From: Herbaspirillum sp. SJZ107
Lineage (GTDB): Bacteria; Pseudomonadota; Gammaproteobacteria; Burkholderiales; Burkholderiaceae_D
Assembly: GCF_006715485.1 (NCBI RefSeq)
Contig: NZ_VFNH01000005.1
Coordinates: 310,001-374,000 of the forward strand
DNA length: 64,000 bases
Direction: 5' to 3'
In this document: piece after piece, positions 25,988-33,906 of the stretch
Layout of the letters: each line of letters begins with the position of its first letter
Numbering within the stretch: the stretch's first letter is position 1
The notes under the pieces: model-generated
The model's database searches: none
Told to the model about the DNA's origin: nothing
Seen by the model: only the letters and a program-made list of their open reading frames with translations
Program-made: the position numbers and the translations under genes

Positions 25988-26107
25988 TGTGCGCGTGGGT
26001 GGATGGCTGCACGATAGCGGGACGTGCGCGGCCGGGCCAGCAGGCTGCGACAGGCTGCAGGATCGGCGGAACAGGCGGGAGAAAAGCAGGAGAAACGAGA
26101 AAGAATG

Positions 26108-26140
26108 ACGTCGCCCCCCCCGCGAAGGCGGGGGCGACGT
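26108..26140. repeat. REP-like palindrome downstream of frmA
   Basis: ACGTCGCCCCC (26108-26118) pairs with GGGGGCGACGT (26130-26140) around a CCGCGAAGGC-type core, related to the unit at 7857-7882. It lies 10 bp beyond the frmA stop and may also act as a transcription end or 3' stabiliser. Confidence 0.6.
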
Positions 26141-26149
26141 ATCGGCAGA

Positions 26150-27256
26150 TCAGTAGACGACGACCGAGCGGATCGACTCGCCCGACTTCATCAGGTCGAA
26201 ACCTTCGTTGATGCGGTCCAGCGGCAGGTGATGGGTGATCAAATCGTCGATGTTGATCTTGTTCTCCATGTACCAGTCGACGATCTTCGGCACGTCGGTG
26301 CGGCCGCGGGCGCCGCCGAAGGCCGAGCCTTTCCATTCGCGGCCGGTGACCAGCTGGAACGGACGGGTCGAGATTTCGGCGCCGGCTTCGGCCACGCCGA
26401 TGATGATCGACTGGCCCCAGCCCTTGTGGCAGCACTCCAGCGCCTGGCGCATGGTGGTGGTGTTGCCGATGCACTCGAACGAGTAGTCGGCGCCGCCGTC
26501 GGTCAGCTGGACGATGGCGTCGACCACGTTGCCGACTTCCTTCGGATTGACGAAGTGGGTCATGCCGAACTTGCGCGCCATGCTTTCCCTCGCCGGGTTG
26601 ATGTCGACGCCGATGATCTTGTCGGCGCCGACCATGCGCGCCGCCTGGATCACGTTCAGGCCGATGCCGCCCAGGCCGAACACGACCACGTTGGCGCCCG
26701 CTTCCACTTTCGCCGTGAAGATCACGGCGCCGATGCCGGTGGTGACGCCGCAGCCGATGTAGCAGATCTTGTCGAACGGGGCGTCGCTGCGCACCTTGGC
26801 CAGCGCGATTTCCGGAACCACGATGTAGTTCGAGAAGGTCGAGGTGCCCATGTAGTGATAGATCGGCTTGCCGTCGAGCGAGAAGCGCGAGGTCGCATCC
26901 GGCATCAGGCCGCGGCCTTGCGTCGAGCGGATGGCCTGGCACAGGTTGGTCTTTTGCGACAGGCAGAATTTGCACTGGCGGCATTCCGGGGTGTACAGCG
27001 GGATGACGTGGTCGTCCTTGCGCACGCTGGTCACGCCCGGGCCCACGTCGACCACCACGCCGGCGCCCTCATGGCCCAGGATGGCCGGGAACAGGCCTTC
27101 CGGATCGGCGCCGGACAGCGTGTAGTAGTCGGTATGGCAGATACCGGTCGCCTTGACTTCGACCAGTACCTCGCCCGCCTTCGGGCCTTCGAGTTCGACT
27201 TCCTCGATCGTCAGCGGCTTACCCGCCTGCCATGCAATCGCTGCCTTGGTTTTCAT
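26150..27256 (-). CDS. frmA: S-(hydroxymethyl)glutathione dehydrogenase / class III alcohol dehydrogenase
   Basis: Oxidises the glutathione adduct of formaldehyde with NAD+, the main cytosolic formaldehyde detoxification step. The 368-residue zinc enzyme has catalytic ligands C40 (GICHTD) and H62 (GHEGAG), structural-zinc cysteines C92, C95, C98 and C106, and a Rossmann GLGGIGLNV motif. It closes with GESIRSVVVY, as class III enzymes do. There is no S-formylglutathione hydrolase gene next to it. It is divergent from a GlxA-type regulator, and a 13-bp inverted repeat lies between them, so control by that regulator is plausible. Confidence 0.96.
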   Translation of the reverse strand: MKTKAAIAWQAGKPLTIEEVELEGPKAGEVLVEVKATGICHTDYYTLSGADPEGLFPAILGHEGAGVVVDVGPGVTSVRKDDHVIPLYTPECRQCKFCLSQKTNLCQAIRSTQGRGLMPDATSRFSLDGKPIYHYMGTSTFSNYIVVPEIALAKVRSDAPFDKICYIGCGVTTGIGAVIFTAKVEAGANVVVFGLGGIGLNVIQAARMVGADKIIGVDINPARESMARKFGMTHFVNPKEVGNVVDAIVQLTDGGADYSFECIGNTTTMRQALECCHKGWGQSIIIGVAEAGAEISTRPFQLVTGREWKGSAFGGARGRTDVPKIVDWYMENKINIDDLITHHLPLDRINEGFDLMKSGESIRSVVVY

Positions 27257-27284
27257 GTTCGCTACTTTCCTGGTTGGTTATGCG

Positions 27285-27367
27285 ATCCGGTCATTATCCG
27301 CACAAGCCCGGCCGCGGCCAAGAGGCGCACCATTCGATGGCAGGAAATGGTGCAATAATGACCGGAT
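27285..27367. promoter_or_regulatory. Inverted-repeat operator region between frmA and the GlxA-type regulator gene
   Basis: Outer arms ATCCGGTCATTAT (27285-27297) and ATAATGACCGGAT (27355-27367) are perfect 13-bp inverted copies 57 bp apart. Inner arms GCACCATT (27327-27334) and AATGGTGC (27346-27353) form a second dyad. Each outer arm contains an ATAAT that could serve as the -10 of the gene on its side. The symmetry suggests one regulator controlling both divergent promoters. Confidence 0.6.
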
Positions 27368-27397
27368 TTGCCAGCCCTCAACATCTTCAAAGGAACC

Positions 27398-28408
27398 ATG
27401 CAAGACAGGCCAGCCAGCGCACCGATCACCATCGACATCATCGTCTACCCCGGCTTCAAGGCGATGGAAGCCATCGGCCCGATGTCGGTGTTCGAATATG
27501 CCAACGTGCATCTGCGGCGCGCCGGCAAAGCGGCCGCCTACGCTGTCCAGGTCGTGTCCATACGCGAAGGCAACATCCCTTCCGATACGCTGATGTCGCT
27601 GCAGGCCACGCGGGCGCTCGATCCGCAAGCCTTGCCGCATACCGCCATCGTGGTCGGCGCGCGCGACATCCGGGGGGCACTGGCCGAGGGCGGCGCCATC
27701 GTCGATTGGGTGGCGCGTGCCTGTACCCGCCTGCAGCGCCTGGCGGCGCTGTGTTCCGGCGCCTTCTTCCTGAGCGCCGCCGGCGTCCTGGACGGCAAGG
27801 CCGCCGCTACCCACTGGAGCGTGGCCGCGGCCCTGCAGGCCGACTACCCCGGCGTGACGGTCGATGCCGACGCCATCTTCGTGCGCGACGGCCACCTGTG
27901 GACCTCTGCCGGCGTCACCGCCGGCATCGACCTGGCGCTGGCGCTGGTCGAGGAAGACCTCGGCAAGGAAGTGGCGCTGCAGGTCGCCACCGACATGGTC
28001 GTGTACCTGAAACGCCCCGGCGGCCAGTCGCAGTTCAGCTCGCACCTGCTGAGCGAACGGACCGCACGGCCCGGCATCCGCGACATTCAGAAATGGATTC
28101 TGGATAACCTGCACGAACGGCTGTCGGTGGCCCAGCTGGCGCAAAAGGCAATGATGAGCGAGCGCCACTTCGCCCGCGTGTTCCTGCAGGAAGTCGGACT
28201 GAGCACCCAGGAATTCATCGCCACCTGCCGCTTCGAGCGCGCCAAGCAATTGCTGTCCGACCTGGCACTGCCGCTGAAGACGGTGGCGGCGCGCGCCGGC
28301 TTCAACGGCGAAGCGCAGATGCGGCGCGTGTTCCAGAAACGGATGGGCATCGCGCCCACCCTGTACCGCGAGCGCTTCGCCACCACCGGCGTGTCCGCGG
28401 CCAGGTAG
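27398..28408 (+). CDS. GlxA-family transcriptional regulator (DJ-1/PfpI domain plus AraC-type HTH)
   Basis: A 336-residue regulator. Residues about 9-190 form a DJ-1/PfpI (class I glutamine amidotransferase-like) sensor with the nucleophile-elbow cysteine in LCSGAFFLSAAG. Residues about 225-325 form a double AraC helix-turn-helix (LSVAQLAQKAMMSERHFARV and LKTVAARAGFNGEAQMRRVF). ATG 27398 follows AAAGGAACC. Family members often respond to small amines or aldehydes and activate adjacent catabolic genes. The divergent frmA and the inverted repeat between them point to formaldehyde-linked control, as an inference. Confidence 0.88.
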   Translation: MQDRPASAPITIDIIVYPGFKAMEAIGPMSVFEYANVHLRRAGKAAAYAVQVVSIREGNIPSDTLMSLQATRALDPQALPHTAIVVGARDIRGALAEGGAIVDWVARACTRLQRLAALCSGAFFLSAAGVLDGKAAATHWSVAAALQADYPGVTVDADAIFVRDGHLWTSAGVTAGIDLALALVEEDLGKEVALQVATDMVVYLKRPGGQSQFSSHLLSERTARPGIRDIQKWILDNLHERLSVAQLAQKAMMSERHFARVFLQEVGLSTQEFIATCRFERAKQLLSDLALPLKTVAARAGFNGEAQMRRVFQKRMGIAPTLYRERFATTGVSAAR

Positions 28409-28409
28409 C

Positions 28410-29048
28410 TTATTTACCGCGCAGGCGCCCGGCAAACGCCCCATGCAGGCTGTTGAGCAGCTCCTCGGCCGCGATCAATTGCTCGGCCACTTCGTTGACC
28501 TTGCGCCGGTTCGAGCGCGCGTGGTCGCGCAGGACTTCGAAGGCGGTATTGCGGTCGGTCTGGAAGCGCGCCATCAGCAGGCCGACGGCCAGGCTGGTTT
28601 CGCGGCCGGCGGCCAGCGCCGCGTTCAGGTTGGCCTCGGTGCGGCGCAGCTGGCGGATCTCGTCGGCGCGCGCCAGCGCCGATTCGAAGGCCGGCAACAG
28701 GCGCGCGGCGTCGACCGGCTTGACCAGGAAGCCGACCGCGCCATGGCTGGCGGCCTGGCGCGCGGTTTCGGCATCGTCGACCGAGGACAGGAACATGAAG
28801 GCGACCTGGGTATGGTCCCTCAGGCGGCGCGCCAGGTCGAGGCCGGACATGCCGGGCATGTTGATGTCGAGCAGCGCCAGCGCGATGTCTGCTTCGCGCT
28901 CGGCGATGCGCTGCAGCGCCTCGGGCGCGGAAGCGGCTTCCAGCGTGTCGTAGCCGGCATGCTCCAGGACGGTGGACAGGTATTCCAGCAGGACGGCATC
29001 GTCGTCGACCAGCAGGACCAGGCGGCGGGGAGAAAGGGGCGCGCTCAT
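28410..29048 (-). CDS. Response regulator with ANTAR RNA-binding output domain
   Basis: A 212-residue two-component regulator. The receiver domain (about 9-125) has acidic residues D15/D16, phospho-acceptor D61 in LLDINMPG, and the conserved lysine in GFLVKPVD. A coiled linker leads to a C-terminal ANTAR domain (about 150-205) with AVGLLMARFQTDRNTAFEVL and HARSNRRKVNEVAEQLI. ANTAR proteins bind paired hexaloop RNA hairpins and prevent transcription termination, for example in nitrate and nitrite assimilation. No nitrogen gene or obvious ANTAR hairpin pair lies beside it, and no sensor kinase is adjacent, so both partner and targets are unknown. Confidence 0.9.
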   Translation of the reverse strand: MSAPLSPRRLVLLVDDDAVLLEYLSTVLEHAGYDTLEAASAPEALQRIAEREADIALALLDINMPGMSGLDLARRLRDHTQVAFMFLSSVDDAETARQAASHGAVGFLVKPVDAARLLPAFESALARADEIRQLRRTEANLNAALAAGRETSLAVGLLMARFQTDRNTAFEVLRDHARSNRRKVNEVAEQLIAAEELLNSLHGAFAGRLRGK

Positions 29049-29335
29049 TGTTATCGTTCTCGCGTGAAGAAGGAAGTGAATCGATCATTGTGGCCGCAAT
29101 GCCACATGACCGAAATCCGACGGCCAAAAATATAGCATGCCGGCAAGCCGCTTCGTCAATCAAATTGCATATTCCAGCGATAACGCAACACCCCCGCGCA
29201 CGATTGAAAATCAATTTTGTATGTATAAGTTCCCACAATAAACTGGATTCTGCTGCCCATCACGTGGCACGCGGTGCACGCAGTCCCATGAGGCCTGCGG
29301 CGATAACGATATGCTTTTAGACGGAGAAAACACCG

Positions 29336-30910
29336 ATGAATCAAAAGAAATCTCGCGTATCCACGGCCATTCCGGCCCTGGGCCTGTGCGTAACGGCGCT
29401 CGCAGCTGCCTTCGCAATGCCGGCCTCGGCCGCCCCCGCCACGACCCGCGTCATCGTCGCCTTCAAACCCGGCGCCGCAGCGGCCGTGAAGTCGGCGGTC
29501 GTCTCGGCCAAGGGCGCGGTCAAGCATGAGATCTTCAACATGAACGCGATGGCGATCGAAGTGCCGACTGCCGCGCTCCAGGGCCTGCAGCACAATCCGA
29601 ACGTCGACTACGTCGAAGAAGACGTGCTGCGCAAGGCGTTCGCGCTGACCACGCCGTCCACCGGCACGCCGTATGCCACCGGCCAGCTGGTCCCGTACGG
29701 CATCAAGCTGGTCCAGGCCGACCAGCTGGCGGACACCAATGCCGCCAACCGCAAGGTCTGCATCATCGACTCCGGCGTCGACTTCAGCCACGAAGACCTG
29801 CTGGCCAACGGCAGCAACGTCACCGGCGAATACGATGCCGGCACCGGCAACTGGAACACCGACGAGAACCACCACGGCACCCACGTGTTCGGCACCATCG
29901 CCGCCGTCAACCAGAGCGGTACCGGCGTGGTCGGCGTCAATCCGAACCGCCAGCTCAAGCTGCACATCGTGAAGGTGTTCGGCAAGGACGGCTGGGCCTA
30001 CTCCTCGACGCTGGCCTCGGCCGCCAACAAGTGCGGCGCCGCCGGTGCCAACGTGATCAGCATGTCGCTGGGCGGCGGCGCCAGGAGCGTCACCGAACAG
30101 CGCGCCTTCGACAGCCTGCAGACCAAGGGCGTGCTGAGCATTGCCGCCGCCGGCAACGACGGCAACACCGTGACCTCCTACCCGGCCGGCTACGACAGCG
30201 TGATGTCGGTGGCGGCGGTGGACCAGAACAAGGCCTGGGCCAGCTTCTCGCAGTACAACAAGGACGTCGAGATCGCAGGCCCCGGCGTGTCGGTGCTGTC
30301 GACGGTCCCGATGGGTGCCGGCATCGATACCGCGCTGAGCGTCGGCACGGTCAACTATGCCTCGGCGGCGATGGAAGGCTCGCCGGTCAAGAGCGCGACC
30401 GCAGCGCTGGCCGACTTCGGCATCGGCGACCAGGTCAACACCGCGGTCTCGGGCAAGGTCTGCCTGATCCAGCGCGGCACGGTCGACTTCGCGACCAAGG
30501 TCAACAACTGCCAGAGCAGCGGCGGCGTCGGCGCCATCGTCTACAACAACGCCGCGGGCGGCTTCGGCGGCACGCTCGGCACCACCGTGACGGCGATCCC
30601 GTCGGTCACGGCGTCCGACACCGACGGCGCCGCGATGAAGGCCCAGCTGGGCCAGAGCGCGACGGTGGCGGTCAAGGCTTCCAACTACGCCTACTTCGAC
30701 GGCACCTCGATGGCCACCCCGCACGTGTCGGCGGTTGCCGCCCTGGTGTGGAGCTACTTCCCGACCTGCACCGGCACCCAGATCCGTACCTCGCTGGACA
30801 ACAGCGCGCTCGACCTGGGTACGTCCGGACGCGACACCAAGTACGGCTACGGCCTGGTGCAGGCCAAGGCCGCCTACGACCGCATCAAGTCGCTCGGCTG
30901 CGGCAAGTAA
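29336..30910 (+). CDS. Secreted subtilisin-like serine protease (S8 family) with PA-domain insertion
   Basis: Extracellular protease of 524 residues. It has a signal peptide (about 1-32, PASAAP) and an I9-type propeptide (about 36-100) ending near VDYVEEDVL. The catalytic triad is D145 (IIDSGVD), H180 (NHHGTHVFG) and S458 (FDGTSMATPH), with N274 of the oxyanion hole in AAGNDG. A PA (protease-associated) domain is inserted at about 340-440 (GKVCLIQRGTVDFATKVNNC). The closing GYGLVQAKAAYDRI is standard for S8. There is no C-terminal sorting domain. ATG 29336 follows GGAGAAAACACCG. It ends 6 bp before a convergent gene. Confidence 0.95.
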   Translation: MNQKKSRVSTAIPALGLCVTALAAAFAMPASAAPATTRVIVAFKPGAAAAVKSAVVSAKGAVKHEIFNMNAMAIEVPTAALQGLQHNPNVDYVEEDVLRKAFALTTPSTGTPYATGQLVPYGIKLVQADQLADTNAANRKVCIIDSGVDFSHEDLLANGSNVTGEYDAGTGNWNTDENHHGTHVFGTIAAVNQSGTGVVGVNPNRQLKLHIVKVFGKDGWAYSSTLASAANKCGAAGANVISMSLGGGARSVTEQRAFDSLQTKGVLSIAAAGNDGNTVTSYPAGYDSVMSVAAVDQNKAWASFSQYNKDVEIAGPGVSVLSTVPMGAGIDTALSVGTVNYASAAMEGSPVKSATAALADFGIGDQVNTAVSGKVCLIQRGTVDFATKVNNCQSSGGVGAIVYNNAAGGFGGTLGTTVTAIPSVTASDTDGAAMKAQLGQSATVAVKASNYAYFDGTSMATPHVSAVAALVWSYFPTCTGTQIRTSLDNSALDLGTSGRDTKYGYGLVQAKAAYDRIKSLGCGK

Positions 30911-30916
30911 GCGCCG

Positions 30917-31426
30917 CTATTCGCCGCCGCGCAGGAAGGCCGCTTCCTCGTAGCCGCTCAGGACCTGCGCATCCATCGGCATGTGATTGGTGCGCAGGAT
31001 CCTGCCTTCGCGGGCGTACACCAGGTAGACCTCCCCTGCCCCGTTTTCCTTCGGCAGGGTGCGGAATTCCGGACCGCAGCCGACCACGACCCGGTTCTTG
31101 TCGGTGGTGTAGTCGAGCACCTGGCCGTCGCGGTATTCGCCCTTGATCTGCTCCCACGGCTGGAACACCGCGTGGTGGTGCTGCAGCACCCGGGTCTGTC
31201 CCGACGCTGCCGTCACGGTTTCCGGGGTCGAGGCCAGCGTGCTCAGCGAACCCATGAAGATCAGGTCGGCTTCCTCCTTGACCGCCGCCACCTCGGCCTT
31301 GTAGGCCGCAAGCTGTTTCGCATGTATCTCGGCCTGCTTCCCGGGCGGGACGATGGCGCAGGCGAAGCTGGCTGCGGAGTGCAGGACCAGGAGCGGGAAC
31401 AGGAGGCGTGTCGTCGGCGTGCGCAT
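30917..31426 (-). CDS. Exported protein of unknown function
   Basis: A 169-residue protein with a signal peptide (MRTPTTRLLFPLLVLHSAAS, about 1-23). A helical stretch KQAEIHAKQLAAYKAEVAAV follows, then a strand-rich domain (EEADLIFMGSLSTLAS, then YRDGQVLDYTTDKNRVVVGC). The cysteine near position 23 does not fit a good lipobox. ATG 31426 is chosen because the signal peptide begins there; the frame extends upstream through non-coding-looking sequence. I do not recognise the family. It is convergent with the S8 protease gene, 6 bp apart. Confidence 0.6.
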   Translation of the reverse strand: MRTPTTRLLFPLLVLHSAASFACAIVPPGKQAEIHAKQLAAYKAEVAAVKEEADLIFMGSLSTLASTPETVTAASGQTRVLQHHHAVFQPWEQIKGEYRDGQVLDYTTDKNRVVVGCGPEFRTLPKENGAGEVYLVYAREGRILRTNHMPMDAQVLSGYEEAAFLRGGE

Positions 31427-31543
31427 CGTGGCGTCCAGGAGGTTCGTGAAAGCGCATGGTACCCCGCGCAGCCCGCCGAAAATGCACCAAAACTCACACC
31501 CAGGCGGACGAGGCCATCGACGGCCTTTGCGTATAGTGGCCCC

Positions 31544-31867
31544 ATGCCCAGCCCCGCCAAATACCCCAGCACCCCGGACGGCCGCTACTTCGTCGTCAAA
31601 GGCCGCCTCTGGCGCATGAGCAATCCGCATCTCCCGCCCGAGCAGCGCCAGGCCCTGGTCAACCGGCTGATGGCGGCGCGGCGCCAGGTCGGCCTGGCGC
31701 TCAAGGCCGGCGATGCCGGCGCCGAACGCGCCGCGCGCGCCGCGGTGGACGAGGCCAAGCGCGCACTCGGCGAACGCGGCCCGGTATGGTGGGACGACGG
31801 CGCACCGGACTTCAACCGCAAGCTGGTCGCCAACACGCCGTATGCGGACTGGCATGCCGGGCTTTGA
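31544..31867 (+). CDS. Conserved hypothetical protein
   Basis: A 107-residue basic, helical, cytosolic protein. It opens MPSPAKYPSTPDGRYFVVKG followed by RLWRMSNPHLPPEQRQALV, and ends GPVWWDDGAPDFNRKLVANT then PYADWHAGL. The pattern is one I recognise as a widespread uncharacterised proteobacterial family. There are no membrane helices or catalytic motifs. The start has a weak ribosome-binding site but is fixed by the conserved N-terminus. Function unknown. Confidence 0.7.
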   Translation: MPSPAKYPSTPDGRYFVVKGRLWRMSNPHLPPEQRQALVNRLMAARRQVGLALKAGDAGAERAARAAVDEAKRALGERGPVWWDDGAPDFNRKLVANTPYADWHAGL

Positions 31868-31876
31868 AGGGCCCGG

Positions 31877-32056
31877 ATGGACGTCAACTATAATTACACT
31901 GCTTGGTGCCCGCGCGCTTGTCGCAAGCGCGCAGTTAAACGGGAAACACATGGCCGCGCCGGCTACCGCATCGACCGCGCGGCGCTCAAGGCGTCGGAAA
32001 ACGGGGCCCTGCCGCCGGCGAATGCGGATTGGCAGGGTGCCATCGCCGGCAAATAA
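31877..32056 (+). CDS. Possible 59-residue small protein
   Basis: ATG 31877 preceded by GAAGGGC. The second half of the frame (GRAGYRIDRAALKASENGAL, then PPANADWQGAIAGK) has GC-rich third positions and a protein-like composition. The first half contains the hairpin and is Cys/Arg-rich and less convincing. A -10-like TATAAT lies inside the frame, so the region could instead be promoter plus leader. No family recognised. Confidence 0.3.
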   Translation: MDVNYNYTAWCPRACRKRAVKRETHGRAGYRIDRAALKASENGALPPANADWQGAIAGK

Positions 32057-32194
32057 AGGTAGGTGCCCGCCCCGTTCACCTGTATATTGGCTGGTCCCAC
32101 TCCTGCAGCCGTATTATTGTCGGTCTTCTCCCCAGCCTTGTGTCCGCCCGCGCGAACCATCCCTGAATGAATCACCTTCGGTGAGTTCCTTCGG

Positions 32195-32213
32195 TTGTAT
32201 GACCTTCATACAA
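32195..32213 (+). promoter_or_regulatory. Hairpin abutting the histidine kinase ribosome-binding site
   Basis: TTGTATGA (32195-32202) pairs perfectly with TCATACAA (32206-32213) across a 3-nt loop. The last two stem bases belong to the AAGG (32212-32215) that serves as Shine-Dalgarno for the ATG at 32221, so folding could reduce initiation. Confidence 0.45.
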
Positions 32214-32220
32214 GGCTCCC

Positions 32221-33399
32221 ATGCTCCACCACACCGCTCCCGTAGGCCTCTCCGATTTCATACTCGTCAACATGGAACCGATCATGCAGGCATGGGAGGA
32301 TTTTGCCCGCACCATCGAACCGCCGGCGCTGACCATGGACGACACCGAACTGCGCGACCATGCCAAGCTGATGCTGAGGGCGATCGCCCTCGATCTCACG
32401 ACGCCGCAGACCGGATTCGAACGCCAGGAAAAAGCGCAGGGCCGGGCGCCGTCGGCCAAGGAAGACACGGCGGCGGAAACCCATGCCGAAGCGCGCCTGC
32501 TGTCCGGCTACAGCATCGAGCAGCTGGTCTCCGAATACCGGGCACTGCGCGCCAGCGTGCTGAGCATGTGGACCGCGGAGGCGAAGCCCGGACTGGCCAG
32601 CGACATGGACGACGTGATGCGCTTCAACGAAGGCATCGACCAGGCGCTGGCGGAGTCGGTAGCGCGCTACGCCCAGATGGTCAAGCAGTCGGAAAACATG
32701 TTCCTGGCCATCCTCGGGCATGACCTGCGCAATCCGCTGGGCACCGTCACGACCGGCGCCACCTACATGATGCGCGCGACCGACCTGCCCGGCAAATACG
32801 TGCTCGCCGCCACCCGCATCTTCAACAGCGGCCAGCGCATGGGCAAGCTGATCGCCGACCTGATCGACTTTACCCGCACCCACCTGGGGGCCGGTATCCC
32901 GATCCGGCCCAAGCGCATGAACCTGGCCGAGGTGTGCCTGAACGTGATCGACGAGCTGCGCACCTCGCATCCGGAGCGCATCATCGACTTCGATCCCGCC
33001 ATGCGCGAAGACATCCATGGCGACGACAGCCGACTTGCACAGGTGCTGTCGAACATGATCGGCAACGCACTGCAGTACGGGACGCGCGACCAGCCGATCC
33101 GGGTACGGCTGTCGCCGAAGCCAGATGACGTGTGCATCTCGGTGAACAACATGGGCCCGGTGATTCCCGCCAAGACCATCGGCAGCGTGTTCGACCCGCT
33201 GGTGCGCCTCGCCATGCCGGACAGGCAGGACGGCCCCGCCGACACCAGCCTGGGCATCGGCATGTTCATTGCGCGCCAGATCGTCATTGCCCATGCCGGC
33301 ACCATGCATGTCGAGTCGAACGACACCGACGGCACCACCTTCAGCATCCGCCTGCCGCGCAAGCCGCCGCAGCGCCTGCGCAGGGAGGATGCGCAATGA
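32221..33399 (+). CDS. Sensor histidine kinase with RsbRD-like N-terminal domain
   Basis: A 392-residue soluble kinase. Residues about 10-150 are helical and resemble the RsbRD/RsbT-co-antagonist N-terminal sensor (MEPIMQAWEDFARTIEPPAL). The HisKA box has H167 in FLAILGHDLRNPLG. The HATPase domain has N282 in NMIGNALQYG, a G1 segment NNMGP (309-313) in which the usual Asp is Asn, and a G2 LGIGMFIA. There are no membrane helices, so the signal is probably cytosolic. The stop overlaps the downstream response-regulator gene as ATGA, and the two form a cognate pair. Confidence 0.88.
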   Translation: MLHHTAPVGLSDFILVNMEPIMQAWEDFARTIEPPALTMDDTELRDHAKLMLRAIALDLTTPQTGFERQEKAQGRAPSAKEDTAAETHAEARLLSGYSIEQLVSEYRALRASVLSMWTAEAKPGLASDMDDVMRFNEGIDQALAESVARYAQMVKQSENMFLAILGHDLRNPLGTVTTGATYMMRATDLPGKYVLAATRIFNSGQRMGKLIADLIDFTRTHLGAGIPIRPKRMNLAEVCLNVIDELRTSHPERIIDFDPAMREDIHGDDSRLAQVLSNMIGNALQYGTRDQPIRVRLSPKPDDVCISVNNMGPVIPAKTIGSVFDPLVRLAMPDRQDGPADTSLGIGMFIARQIVIAHAGTMHVESNDTDGTTFSIRLPRKPPQRLRREDAQ

Positions 33400-33815
33400 A
33401 CATCCCACGACTCGTCCCCGAGGAAGGCGCCGCGCTGCCGAGCCGCCGCGTCCTGCTGATCGACGACAATGACGATGCGCGCGACCTGATGGGCATGGTG
33501 CTGGAGCTGCACGGCCACCAGGTCGCGATGGCGCACAACGGCCTCGCCGGCCTGGACCGGGCACGCGACTTCATGCCGGAAGTCGTGTTCCTCGACCTCG
33601 GCATGCCGGTCATGGACGGCTACGAGACCGCGGTGGGCCTGCGCGGCATTCCCGGGCTGGAACGGGTCTGGATCGTGGCGCTCAGCGGCTGGAACGACCA
33701 GGCGACGCTGGCGCGCACGCGCCTGGCGGGCTTCGACTACCACCTGACCAAGCCGGCCAACTTCGAGATCATCGACAACTTCCTGTACGGCGACTGGACA
33801 CGCCTGCGGCAATGA
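33396..33815 (+). CDS. Single-domain response regulator
   Basis: A 139-residue CheY-like receiver: acidic pair D23/D24 in LLIDDNDD, phospho-acceptor D67 in VFLDLGMPVMDG, conserved Ser in VALSGW and Lys in YHLTKP. It has no DNA-binding output, so it acts through protein interaction or a phosphorelay. ATG 33396 overlaps the kinase stop. Its last residues run almost to the valS promoter. Confidence 0.9.
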   Translation: MNIPRLVPEEGAALPSRRVLLIDDNDDARDLMGMVLELHGHQVAMAHNGLAGLDRARDFMPEVVFLDLGMPVMDGYETAVGLRGIPGLERVWIVALSGWNDQATLARTRLAGFDYHLTKPANFEIIDNFLYGDWTRLRQ

Positions 33816-33843
33816 TCCTTGCACGTTCATCGGGCCGGCTGCG

Positions 33844-33871
33844 TTGCGGGCGCGCGCCAGTCCTCTATAAT
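33844..33871 (+). promoter_or_regulatory. Candidate promoter of valS
   Basis: TTGCGG (33844-33849), 16-bp spacer, perfect TATAAT (33866-33871), 35 bp before the valS ATG. Confidence 0.5.
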
Positions 33872-33906
33872 GATTCTTTTCGCAAATTCAACGCCACTAC
33901 GCCATC

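Larger units (their letters stand above)
31868..32220 (+). other. Gap between the conserved hypothetical gene and the histidine kinase gene
   Basis: A 353-bp stretch with a perfect TATAAT at 31889-31894 and a tight perfect hairpin at 31912-31932 (GCGCGCTTG-TCG-CAAGCGCGC). It also holds a possible 59-codon ORF (31877-32056) and a second hairpin at 32195-32213 next to the kinase ribosome-binding site. Confidence 0.5.

Noticed and set aside
29129..29159. Promoter-like TTGACG and TATATT on the reverse strand before the ANTAR regulator
   Set aside because: Spacing is 19 bp, outside the usual range, so it was not listed as a feature.
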